In this document: positions 47,467 through 56,593 of the stretch, piece after piece
How the letters are laid out: every line of letters begins with the position of its first letter
How positions within the stretch are numbered: the stretch's first letter is position 1
Assembly: GCA_916700875.1 (NCBI GenBank)
Contig: CAKAKS010000032.1
Location: 8,433,001-8,497,000 of the forward strand
Source: Sebastes aleutianus
Taxonomy: Eukaryota; Chordata; Actinopteri; Perciformes; Sebastidae
Direction of reading: 5' to 3'
Length of the DNA: 64,000 nt
The notes under the pieces: model-generated
The model's input: the letters and a program-made list of their open reading frames with translations, nothing else
Database searches by the model: none
Told to the model about the DNA's origin: nothing
Made by a program: the position numbers and the translations under genes

Positions 47467-47849
47467 CATCCAACCTAACTCTCGTTTTCCCAAACAACTT
47501 TTTTTTACACATTTTCAGAATGAACACACCGAGAGCACTTTTTTTGCATTTTTCACACGTCCATATATTTTTATCAAAATGTTGTTTTTAGTCATGAGTA
47601 CCGTACTTTCACACAACGCAAATATGAGCTTTTACAGCACGAATAAAGGCATCAACCAATCACGTTGTGTGGAACGGACACATTGAAAAAGTGCACTATA
47701 GTGTACAACCACAGAGGCCAAGGTAACGCGTACCAGATCCACTCCTTCTGTTCTTACCTTTCACAATAAAAGCCCTAGACAACATACACTGTGTAACTGT
47801 CTACCAGAGGGAACTCAATTTCGCTCATAGCATTTTGCGAAAAGGAAAC

Positions 47850-47906
47850 TGTAATGGCAATTAACAGGTGGCTGTGCTCGTGAGTCCATCTGCAGTCCAT
47901 CTGCAT
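47850..47906 (+). repeat. Collapsed 5' LTR relic
   Basis: TGTAATGGCAATT (LTR start) is joined directly to AACAGGTGGCTGTGCTCGTG and GTCCATCTGCAGTCCATCTG. In the 3' LTR these two pieces are about 300 bp apart (50606 and 50914), so most of U3 has been lost here. The LTR downstream of CCATCTGCA is also replaced. Confidence 0.85.
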
Positions 47907-48083
47907 GATTTCATTCATACGGCGTCTGTACAGGGGGATACAGTATCTGTACAGGGGGATAAAGCGCTGTTGTGGGAATGAAGAAAGTGATTCTCCCACT
48001 TCGAGGGTGGTTGTGACAGACGTGTCAACAGGGCAGGTGTTAGACGACCGCTGTAGAATCCAGGGCTAGCACAATACGGTACT

Positions 48084-48284
48084 AAGGAGTTCAGGGAACT
48101 CAGAGGGATAACATCAATACACTGTTTTTTCTTGTATAAGTGTAAATACACAAGGAGTTCTGGGAACTCAGAGGGATAACATCAATACACTGTAATCACA
48201 CATAGTGTAATAATAATAATAATATTGTAGAAAGAGTTCTGGGAACTCAGTGAATAAAATACACTGTAATCACACATAGTGTAA
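48084..48284 (+). repeat. Three tandem units in the retroviral leader
   Basis: AAGGAGTTCAGGGAACTCAG, AAGGAGTTCTGGGAACTCAG and AAAGAGTTCTGGGAACTCAG begin at 48084, 48152 and 48230. Each is followed by an ATACACTG motif, and the last two by TAATCACACATAGTGTAA. The GAACTC core is partly palindromic (GAGTTCTGGGAACTC). Confidence 0.85.
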
Positions 48285-48300
48285 AAAAATAAAAAAATAA

Positions 48301-48339
<39 letters not shown>

Positions 48340-48347
48340 AATAATAT
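48285..48347. repeat. (AAT)n / A-rich microsatellite
   Basis: AAAATAA units passing into about 12 ATA/AAT units. Confidence 0.93.
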
Positions 48348-48844
48348 TGCTATCTTTTTTCTTTTGATCTAGTGGACTGATCACCCACTAGAAGAAAAAG
48401 AAAAAAGAGGGGGGGAAAGAGTAACTAGAAGTAAGACCTTACTGGAGTTAAAGCATAACCACCTGTAGGAGTTGAAGTATATAAAGGTACAACCACCTGT
48501 AGAAATCTCTAAGCAAAAATCTTGATAAAAAATTATTTCCCTTCCTTAGTCCATGACCCCTAAATAAAAAGTACATTGATATTGAAGAGATCATGAAAAC
48601 TATATTTTAAAATAGGTGCAAATCATAGCAAACTCAAAGGATTGTGATAATCCACCTCAATTAATGTCGCCTAACAACAAAGATAAAAGGTATTTGACCA
48701 ACTTGACGTGTGGGTTAACGAGTGTGGATTTCTAAGCACTGGCAGTTTTAGCATAAGACAGCTCCAAGCTTTAAAAAACAAAGTAGAAGAAGCAACCATC
48801 AGGGACAGAAAACAAAAAAATCAGGGACAGCACTACTAAAATCC

Positions 48845-49450
48845 ATGTCTCAGTGTCTCAAACTAGATCCTGATCTGGACTCGACCCCGCAACGACAACA
48901 GCCGGCCCAGGCAGTGCTGCCCAGCGCTCCATCTCCACCTCCATCGCCCCCTCTACCTCCACCAGTGGAAGGAGCCATGACGGAGGAAGAGGGCAAAACA
49001 AGCTCAGCAACCAAGCCGTTACCATACACTGCCCCTCCTACACCATAACTGGACTTTGCAACGGTGTAAAGACTGCTTTCCCAGTGAGAATGGACATTGG
49101 CAAAATCTCACTGTGCAAGCAGAGAGACTATGAGACTGTGTCTGCGTACCTTATCAGACTCACAGAGGTTCACAACACACAGTGGCCTCCTACGACCAGC
49201 TGCCATGAGGGGAAACAATGAGGTCGGTCCCTGGGAAGCTCATCTTCGGGACCGCTTCATCAATGAGACCAGAGATCAGTGAGATGATAAAACGCAATTG
49301 CATCACTTAGGAATGCGGAAACCTTGAGACTGTCGAGAATCACACCATGGCAGAAGTGGTGGAGGCAGGTGGAGATCTGACGCCTGCTTCAGATGTGGAA
49401 AGAGAGGACACTGGGCAAGGAATTGCCCTGAGAACCAGGACACAGGCTGA
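48845..49450 (+). pseudogene. gag: Retroviral gag relic (proline-rich region, capsid end, zinc knuckle)
   Basis: The first part reads SPPPSPPLPPP and is followed by an acidic stretch, the usual proline-rich linker of retroviral Gag. A segment near 49140 resembles the end of a capsid domain in one frame and shifts to another frame about 50 bp later. At 49385-49426 a CCHC knuckle is clear: Cys, two residues, Cys-Gly, three residues, His, four residues, Cys (CFRCGKRGHWARNC). This would bind the viral RNA packaging signal. A stop follows at 49448. Frameshifts and stops make it a pseudogene. The start codon is not identifiable. Confidence 0.8.
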
Positions 49451-49454
49451 TTGA

Positions 49455-49985
49455 CAAGCGGAGGGGTCGAGGACAGTGAAGGATTCATCTAGCTTTGACA
49501 CGGAGACGGGAAACAGTGACCTATCTGCACATCAGACACGTAAGAACACAGACACACAACTCATGATTTCACAAGCAATTGAATATCTTGAATCTGTACA
49601 GGAAACTGGTAAAGAGAAAGCTATTGAACTATATGCTAAGTATAAACAGATGCCAAAGAAGACATCATCTGTGGTAAAAAGATACACATTTCCACTACCA
49701 TGCTGGGATAACATTGAGGGGGATTTCAAACACTCTTTTCTGTTATCAAAACACTGTCCGATTAACCTGATGGGGAGAGATTTTATTGTTTTACTGGGGA
49801 TAGTTTTGATATCTACACCACAGGGCATAGTTGTAACCAGAATTAGCAAACAACATCTTTTTTTCAAATATAGTAAAGAGGACCTGTTATATGCCTACCA
49901 ATGGAAAATCCCAAACACTGCACTTAACTCTGTTAATGACACTCTCATAAACCAAGCTACAGCTCTCTCCACAGTCACACACTGA
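49455..49985 (+). pseudogene. Retroviral protease C-terminal relic
   Basis: The open stretch is about 176 codons with no convincing initiation codon of its own (the first usable codon is GTG at 49476), as expected for a pol product made by readthrough or frameshift from gag. At codons 94-102 from 49476 it reads CPINLMGRD, the conserved C-terminal helix motif of retroviral aspartic proteases (L-x-GRD type). The catalytic DSG/DTG triad is absent, so the active site was lost by deletion. The segment after it (VLISTPQGIVVTR) resembles the protease to reverse transcriptase junction of fish retroviruses. No reverse transcriptase motif follows. Confidence 0.72.
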
Positions 49986-50309
49986 TATTATGAGAAAACA
50001 TGACTTGCAATGCAACTCGCTTATCTCTTTTTGGAGTAGACAGTGAGTTTGAAAACAAATGGTACAGAGAGAGCCTTGATAAGGACAAACTCAAGCTTGA
50101 CTGGCTGCTTCAGTGACTCTGATGGGGGACGACAGAGACCTGTTGCACAACTTCTCCGACAAACTGACCAAACCTGGAGAAAACACATGGCAATCTTTTT
50201 ATCTGTTTTATTTTTCATTTTTATTTTCATTCCTATGCCTATATTATATTAGTTATTATTTTTTATTATCTTATATGTGTTACAGAGTACATCAGACTTG
50301 TTAAATTGA

Positions 50310-50462
50310 TTATGCATTTTTCCTTGTGCTAAAGCTATGATTGCCTCTTTGATCAAATCTACTGTTGGACAATATGTACATACACCACAGCTGGAGAAAG
50401 GCATTCCTGACCTTTTTCCACCTCCAGGGTGGACGCCACCATTTTATGATGATATTGTCTGA
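50310..50462 (+). pseudogene. Env-like C-terminal tail relic
   Basis: A 50-codon open stretch between stops, located just upstream of the polypurine tract and 3' LTR, where retroviral env ends. It closes with a proline- and aromatic-rich tail (FPPPGWTPPFYDD). Upstream, at 50190-50280, lies a very hydrophobic T/A-rich stretch that could be a decayed membrane anchor. The assignment rests on position and composition only. Confidence 0.45.
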
Positions 50463-50593
50463 GATAGTTTATTTCCTTCTTTCTCATATACTTAAATCAA
50501 AATCACATAGTATCTTCACACTTTGATTTTGTGTATTACAACGGTGCTAGTAGTAATCAGATATGTTAATTAATTAAGTGAGCATAGAATGCT

Positions 50594-50605
50594 CAAAGGG
50601 AGGAA
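50594..50605 (+). promoter_or_regulatory. Retroviral polypurine tract
   Basis: AAAGGGAGGAA lies immediately before the LTR start TGTAATGG, the normal site of plus-strand primer formation in retroviruses. Confidence 0.8.
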
Positions 50606-51034
50606 TGTAATGGCAATTTTCATATCTGCAGTTTAACACTGTACCTTTAGATAATCTCAGGGCCTCACATGTTCAACTTCGTCACCATAGGACAGTGACC
50701 TGACATTTTAGTTCTCTGTAACTGCAAACAACAGATTGCTGAAATACTTGTTATGTCTTGTGATGCTCTGTTGTCTGCTGTGTGCTGACGCATTGATATA
50801 CTTTCTATCCTTCTCTTCTTTTCTTCTTTGCACTTATCTTCATGTTATGCTTTAAATGTATAAATACTGACTACTCTTTGTATTCGGGGCTCACTTGCCA
50901 CAGTCCACAACAGGTGGCTGTGCTCGTGAGTCCATCTGCAGTCCATCTGCAGATGTTTTAGTTATTAATGTATACCTTTTTATTAAATTCACTGAAAGAC
51001 AAGTTGTTACGTTGGTTTGTGTCTTGTTTTAACA
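50606..51034 (+). repeat. 3' LTR, 429 bp
   Basis: It runs from TGTAATGGCAATTTTCATAT to TTGTGTCTTGTTTTAACA with the canonical TG...CA edges. It has a TATA-like AATGTATAAATAC at about 50857 and an ATTAAA polyadenylation-type signal at 50982-50987. A direct 11-bp duplication (GTCCATCTGCA twice) lies near 50930. The 5' relic matches it only at its start and at 50914-50949. Confidence 0.85.
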
Positions 51035-51315
51035 GAAACTGCCACCGCAAAACTCAATGAAAAAGCTTACAGTAGTTTACACTATATAACAACTTACCTT
51101 AGACAGACTGCCAGACACTGCTCTGGGTCAATAGGATCCCAGTAGTTGGACCTCTGCCTGCACAAATCTATTCAAAACTTATACTGAGAAAGTGTGCAAC
51201 TGTTGCAAAATCGCATCGCTGCCAATATGAATAGTTTTCAAGCAAAATATTCCCAGGAGAGTATTTTGCATTTTTGTGTCATTTATTCGTCATGCCCCCG
51301 GTGTGTAAAGGCCTT

Positions 51316-52799
51316 GAGTTATTTCATAGGACAGATTTCATTCTTATAGAATATTGGTTGGTGAGTGTTCAACCTTTGCTTCATTTGGGCTAAACTGCCA
51401 CATATAACTTAAGTGTCACATTTAGATTACATTTAAAAGTTTCCAATTGTGTTTTCGAAGTAGATATTCAAATTTTCACTATAATCAGCCTACAAAATGA
51501 TTTGTTGTTGTATTTGGAAGAAAATGTTCTTGTCATCACCACGTTGAATGGATCTCTTAAAGAAAGACTTTTTCAAACATCCATTATGTTGTCAACCGTT
51601 ACCAAATCGTTTTTCTATTTTCCCTGCAAAGTTGCAGTGTCTGACAATAGAAGGCATGATTATACATTTGACTACACATAAGAACATTGCAGACACAAGA
51701 AAGTCAGTCAACCCCCTCTTGGCTAAGTTAAGAATTTTGGAGTCGCATTTTTTTTTTCCCTCTCTGACAGCAATAATTTCATCATCCATCCATCCATTCA
51801 TACATTAATGCTTCCAACATATCCTCTTTTCCTAATCTTTTACTTTGATTCACGCTGCTTTCATGCAACACTGATGAATGCCAACGCTTGGAACTCCTCC
51901 ATAAATACCATTTGTTCTGCTGACGCTCCCTGTCTACCTCTGCTATTGGCAATAGATTTACATGAGAGATAAGCGCGGTGGCTTCACTGCAAGACAAGAG
52001 GAAATGAAGAGGAAATATTGCGACGCTCCTCGGAGACCTGCTGTCCTCCCAAAAGGTTGTGGAATTTGATGAAATTTACAGTCAAAGAGCTGGAAGAGCA
52101 GGCGATATATATCTTCTATAGTTTGAGGTGGAAGTAGATGATAATAGGGTGGAGGAGGAGGAGGAGGTAGGACAAGGGAAAGAATGACTAGACAGCAGAG
52201 GGAAACATGTGGAGGACACTATGTTACGTGGTTGAGCAGCAATGCCTAAAATAGTATTGAGGCTGTTTGGCTGTGGCTCCGGGTTCTCGGGGGGATTTCT
52301 TCAGTGCACATCCAGAGTTAAAACAATGCTGCCAGCCAGCAGCAGCACAAAGAAAAGTGATTCTCAGTGTTGTTGTTGTTGTTTACCGGCTGCTATAAGG
52401 ATGAGCAAACATTGAAATTCATAAGAATATCACAAGGTAAAGGTGATGTGTGTGAGTGGAATTGTGCTTACAGAGCCACCATGCAGAACATAACCTGAAC
52501 TCCCACTAAGGCTTTGGATTTGCATTTAACGGAAAAGCAGAATCTGATTTCAAATGTTTGTAAGACGTTGTATCTACCAGAAGACTGACTGGAAAAGCTG
52601 ACTGTGAGGAATCCTGAAGAACATGGCAACCATAGCTCTCTGAAATATAATTTATGTGTGTGGGCAGTGGTGACATCACCTTACAGGATTTCTGGGTACT
52701 CAAATCCTCAATTTTTTTTTTGCTAAACCCTTCCCCCAAACCCTGTCCAATTATAGCTTAGCAACTATAAGGCCTGTCAAATGTTGGATTTCTCGCAAG
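51316..52799. other. Unannotated block
   Basis: GGAGGA runs near 52150 and a short TTG triplet run near 52370. No gene recognised. Confidence 0.45.
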
Positions 52800-53402
52800 C
52801 GGCAACCTCCGGTTCTGAAAAGTGAGGCCAATGCTAAAGTGCCTTAAACTTGCATTCTTTCTAATGGCCAGCAGGGGGCAACTCCTCTGGTTGCAAAAAT
52901 AAATCAGATTGTATAGAAGTCTATGAGAAAATGACCCTACTTCTCACTTGATTTATTACCTCAGTAAACATGAGTTTATGGTCTCAATCGTTAGTTTCAA
53001 GTCTTTTTGAATACAGAATTATGTTCATTTAGTAAATTATGGTCCCATTTAGAGTCAAATAGACCATAATGCAGGGGATGCTTTAGGGCGTGGCTACCTT
53101 GCGATTGACAGGTCTCTACCACGGCGTTGTCCGGTCTGGATGTTGTCCGTGTTTTCGTTTTACAACTTTAACCCTTTCACAGTGAGTTTTCAGTTCATGA
53201 AAGTTAATTGTAACATATTTGGTTGCCTAAAAATGTCTTACTCAGCATCAAGTGGTACTTAGCTCTACCCTCTCCTGTGCAAAAAAACAAAACAAAGATG
53301 GTGACGGACAAAAACTAAGATGGCAACGGCCAAAATGCCAACAACAAACAAACCAATGGGTGACATCATGGAGACAACGGCCACTTCTTATGAGCAGTCT
53401 AG
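52800..53402 (+). repeat. Interspersed repeat family R2, copy d (full length)
   Basis: It starts GGCAACCTCCGGTTCTGAAA and ends near CCACTTCTTATGAGCAGTC. Collinear with 34928-35539 reversed: GCCAGCAGGGGGC, TCTATGAGAAAATGACCCTA, AGGGCGTGGCTACC, CCCTTTCACAGTGAGTTTTC, and ACCAATGGGTGACATCATGG. Confidence 0.88.
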
Positions 53403-53608
53403 GATTTCTCCACATGCTGAAGCGATGTGTATGGAGCTGTATTAACAGAGAAACTCAGCATTTATGGAATTTTGAGTTTGGTGGGTCTTCTCCTATTCCC
53501 TTTTGTCTTTAACCCAAAACACAAGAGCAATGGTGCAAGGAATGACTATAACAGAGTTTTTGTCTGCTTAAGATGCAGTAGCATGCCCGGCAAGGAATCT
53601 TTGTATAT
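53403..53608. other. Unannotated gap
   Basis: Nothing recognised. Confidence 0.4.
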
Positions 53609-53703
53609 ATGTGTGTGTGTGTGTGCGTGTGCGTGTGCGTGTGCGTGTGCGTGCGTGTGCGTGTGCATGTGTGTGTGTATGTGTGTGTATGTGTGTGTGT
53701 GTG
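53609..53703. repeat. (TG)n/(GTGTGC)n microsatellite
   Basis: TG units with regular CG interruptions. The 188-codon minus-strand frame across it is mostly (TH)n and is not a gene. Confidence 0.95.
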
Positions 53704-54187
53704 AGTTGCATATATCACGAAAAATATAATCCAATCTACAGATTCATACTTGACAGGTGTATTGCTGGGGACCCAAGGACGTGCAGCATGGAAGTTGGTG
53801 CAATTTGGATTCAGTATTAATACATTTTTAATAAATAACCAATAGTGCTCAATGCAGCACTGAATACGGGGCTCCGGGCGTCTGCGGACTGGTTTGTGCA
53901 TGTCGTCTGTAGTTGCAAGCAGCTCTTCCAAGGGCCAGCCCGCTCCGAACGGAAACGCATTCCGAAAGGCCACGCCCTGAATGGCCGCTCTCTGAATAGC
54001 CATGCCCCAAACGGTCACTGCACTAGTACCTATAACACTAGGATTAATCAGCTCTACACAGCAATATAAGAACAATGCTTCTTATGTCCTCTATGTGGAC
54101 AATACATGTGAGAATGATGGCTTTTTGCCTGGGACATGCAGCTTTAGCCTCAGGCTTTTAGCACAATATCATACTGTCATCAAGTGC
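53704..54187. other. Unannotated block
   Basis: Nothing recognised. Confidence 0.45.
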
Positions 54188-54420
54188 ATATTTAAGGCTG
54201 AATTCACACCAGAGCAGCGAGGAAGTGTGGCCTGCGGCGAGCTGCCATGCAATATCTGTGAAAAGCTGCAGTGGCTGTTCCCAAGCCAAGCAAGCTGCGG
54301 CCATTTGATTTTGCGGCGAAGTGCAGCCAAACAAAACTTGGGAAAAGTTTAACTTTCAATGTCTAATTGCGGCCAGAGAGGACCCGCAGCCAATCAGTAA
54401 CCAGAGTCCCGTAACTCCTG
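54188..54420 (+). repeat. Possible end of a TIR repeat (AAGGCTGAATTCACACCAG)
   Basis: TTAAGGCTGAATTCACACCA, then GCCATGCAATATCTGTGAAA and TTTTGCGGCGAAGTGCAGCC. I associate this start with a fish DNA element, but there is no partner end or second copy in the window. Confidence 0.4.
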
Positions 54421-54835
54421 TGACATGTTGACTTATATTACAAAGAATTTCTTCCACGTGAATACACCTCTCGGCCACAGAAAAATTTAAATATTGCGAC
54501 GAGCCAGATGTGTAATCTCCACATCTCATTACCATATTAGAGTTATCATCTACAGATATTTCTATGTGTGCTATACATCCATACATCTCTTCAACTATTC
54601 ATGTATTCAATTTTAACTCTTATATCAGTAACCCCATCCTCGATCTATCCTTTAATCCATCTGTTCATTGTATATACAGTATGTCTCCTTTTTATTAATC
54701 CATCCCCCCTGCTCCCATATCCTTTATGCAAGCTCCTCTGTGCACATAAGCAAGCAGAAGTCCTGGGATCATCTCACTTGAATACATCACCACATTCTGT
54801 GTATGCGTTCTCACATGCATTAGACCCATTTGTAC
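54421..54835. other. Unannotated block
   Basis: Includes degenerate ATCCAT units at 54580-54710. Nothing else. Confidence 0.45.
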
Positions 54836-54837
54836 AA

Positions 54838-54897
<60 letters not shown>

Positions 54898-54913
54898 GTG
54901 TTTGTGTGTGAGA
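54836..54913. repeat. (TG)n/(GTGTGC)n microsatellite
   Basis: Same composition as the tract at 53609, about 1.2 kb away. Confidence 0.95.
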
Positions 54914-55512
54914 GAGACAGTGAGCATGTATTTAGATGCATTTGCGGATGTTTGCTTGCGTGTACTCGGTTGTACCACTCGTGTGCGTTCCAGAGAGAGA
55001 AAGGCATGTGTGCGTAGGTGGATCGGACGGGCATCTGAAGATTAATGAAAGAAATAAAAAAAGTCTTTCTCCTGGACAAATAGACATTGTAAACAAACAA
55101 AGGATTGTCAATTTATGTTAGAAAGGCATTCGGAAAATGGCCCCGGAGGACATTAGAGCTGCTCTAGTAAACATAATAATCTCTTCTTACTTCCTAGTTT
55201 TTTTTTTTCCTGCTCTCCACTCTTTACTCATTCCTTGAATAGATAAACTCTGCTTTGGAGCTGTTGCATTCATGCAAATCACTTAAACAGAAATTGCTTG
55301 TTAACAGTGTCACCTGTGGCTGTTAAGTCAACGACAGTCAGCGTCCCGCTGCTCACGCTTGTGCTCGTACTATGAAGACACGAACGAGCAAGGGGTCAAA
55401 ACAGTGAGGCGACACACACGAGACTGAACGTGATTGACACGCATCATAATGATTAACGTTAGCAACATTAGCCAGCTAAAACCACAATATCACTATACTG
55501 TATATTTCACAT
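54914..55512. other. Unannotated block
   Basis: No gene or repeat. 55140-55330 is repeat-free. Confidence 0.45.
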
Positions 55513-56170
55513 TAGGGGTGTAACGATATGATACGTATCACTTTCCATGGTTCTGATACGATTCAAGGACAATATTTGGCTCATCTTGAGCGATACGATA
55601 CAATACGATACGTACGATACGATACGATAAGATACAATACGATACGATACGATATGATACGATTCAATGACTTGAAATCGACATGGTAACTTTTTTTGCC
55701 AAGAATTCAATCAGTGTGACTGTGAAATAAATAGCAGGATACTGGACTGTGCGGGTAAGGATTCCTCTTTTTCTTCTTGGAAGGGAATCGGGGATAAATT
55801 AATTATGGATATAAACAAATAAACACAACGATTAATGTCAGATACCTACAGGACCCGCTGCCCCAGTTCTCAAGATACAAGGCAGTGCGATATTTAACAA
55901 AAAATAAAATAAAAACACTTCTATTCAAGTTAAATAAACAGTGGTTTAACTTGCCACTTCTTTTGTCATCTTCAAAGGAAAAGGTAGAGCAATAATATTT
56001 AACAAAAAATAAAGTGCATGGCGTCTCAGTAGATGCGTGGAAAGATTGGTCGGGTTGCAGTTGTATTTGATCCGGCCTTTGCATATTCTGCACAGCGAGC
56101 ATTTTCTCAAGGACATCTCCCTTTTTGCAAAAGCCAAAATGTTTCCACACGCTGGACCTCAAACGCGGCT
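55513..56170 (-). pseudogene. hAT transposase relic with BED zinc finger
   Basis: At the left edge TAGGGGTGTAACGATATGAT is a hAT-type terminus that I recognise from fish. Read in reverse from 56165, one frame gives SSVWKHFGF. A second frame gives CRICKGRIKY and LSTHLLRRH: Cys-x2-Cys, 15 residues, His-x4-His. Tryptophan and phenylalanine followed by this Cys/His pattern define a BED finger, the DNA-binding head of hAT transposases. A frameshift separates the two halves, and the catalytic domain is missing. The element kept only its head and its 3' end. Confidence 0.72.
55590..55672. repeat. (GATAC)n pentanucleotide array
   Basis: About 14 GATAC units with AATAC and GATAT variants, lying inside the terminal part of the hAT relic. 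The element start itself contains CGATATGATACG, so the array probably grew from its terminal motif. Confidence 0.92.
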
Positions 56171-56370
56171 TGAAAATCTCTCGCTCGTCTGGCTCTTTGT
56201 TGTGATCACATTCCTGTTTTTTTCAAGATGGGCTTCACTAGATGTAACTTTTTCTCCTATGCTTCTGTGGAGTTTGTGCTGGTTGTTTGTTGGCGTTAGA
56301 GGACTCAATTTCTAACCAAACGTTAGCTATGGTTGCACACTGTTAGCCCTGTAAGTGGAGTTGAAATTAA

Positions 56371-56589
56371 AGGCACTCGCGAGCGTGCATGACGTCACAT
56401 TTGTTGGCTTTTCACAGAAAAACAGGCCCGGGTTCTTCACATTAAAAGCAGTCAACAGGCTGATAGAAGAAACCCAGAAAGTCGCAGAAGATCTCATTTT
56501 TTTGGGTTAGGTTAAAACCTGTTCACACATTGGGAATAAAAAAACAATTAAAACACGTTTATATGTGTGAAAACGTACATACAGTCCCT
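56371..56589 (+). mobile_element. Small TTAA-flanked MITE
   Basis: TTAA (56367-56370), then AGGCACTCGCGAGCGTGCAT at one end, and TACATACAGTCCCT then TTAA (56590-56593) at the other. The ends AGGCACT and AGGGACT differ at one base. Length 219 bp; non-coding. TTAA on both sides suggests a piggyBac-like origin. Confidence 0.6.
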
Positions 56590-56593
56590 TTAA

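Larger units (their letters stand above)
47850..51034 (+). mobile_element. Degenerate endogenous retrovirus, about 3.2 kb
   Basis: Both edges begin or end as an LTR should (TGTAATGG ... TTTTAACA) and are flanked by GAAAC (47845-47849 and 51035-51039), a 5-bp target duplication. In order it holds a collapsed 5' LTR, a repeat-rich leader, a proline-rich gag segment, a CCHC zinc knuckle, a protease C-terminal relic, an env-like tail, a polypurine tract and a full 3' LTR. Reverse transcriptase, RNase H and integrase are missing, and the surviving pieces are in different frames with stops. It is therefore an old, non-functional copy. Its subfamily is not settled. Confidence 0.88.
47500..51315 (+). 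mobile_element. TIR element W, copy 2, split by an endogenous retrovirus
   Basis: The parts outside 47850-51034 match copy 1 at 29467-29975: TTTAGTCATGAGTACCGTAC, CACAATAAAAGCCCTAGACA and GAAAAGGAAAC before the insertion, then AGCTTACAGTAG and GACAGACTGCCAGACACTGC after it. The right end, TTATTCGTCATGCCCCCGGT with GTGTAAAGGCCTT, is intact. The left end is worn away. Confidence 0.8.

Noticed and set aside
49455..49985. Active retroviral protease gene
   Set aside because: The catalytic triad is missing, no start is present, and flanking frames are broken, so it is listed as a pseudogene.
50351..50462. A host exon just before the 3' LTR
   Set aside because: Position between retroviral remnants and the polypurine tract makes an env-like tail more likely; no splice signals stand out.
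53509..54075. 188-codon open frame on the minus strand, the longest in the window
   Set aside because: Much of it is (TH)n from the TG microsatellite at 53609-53703. The rest has no recognisable domain.
55590..55672. Regular short repeats that could suggest a CRISPR-like array
   Set aside because: It is a 5-bp microsatellite without spacers, in a eukaryotic transposon end.
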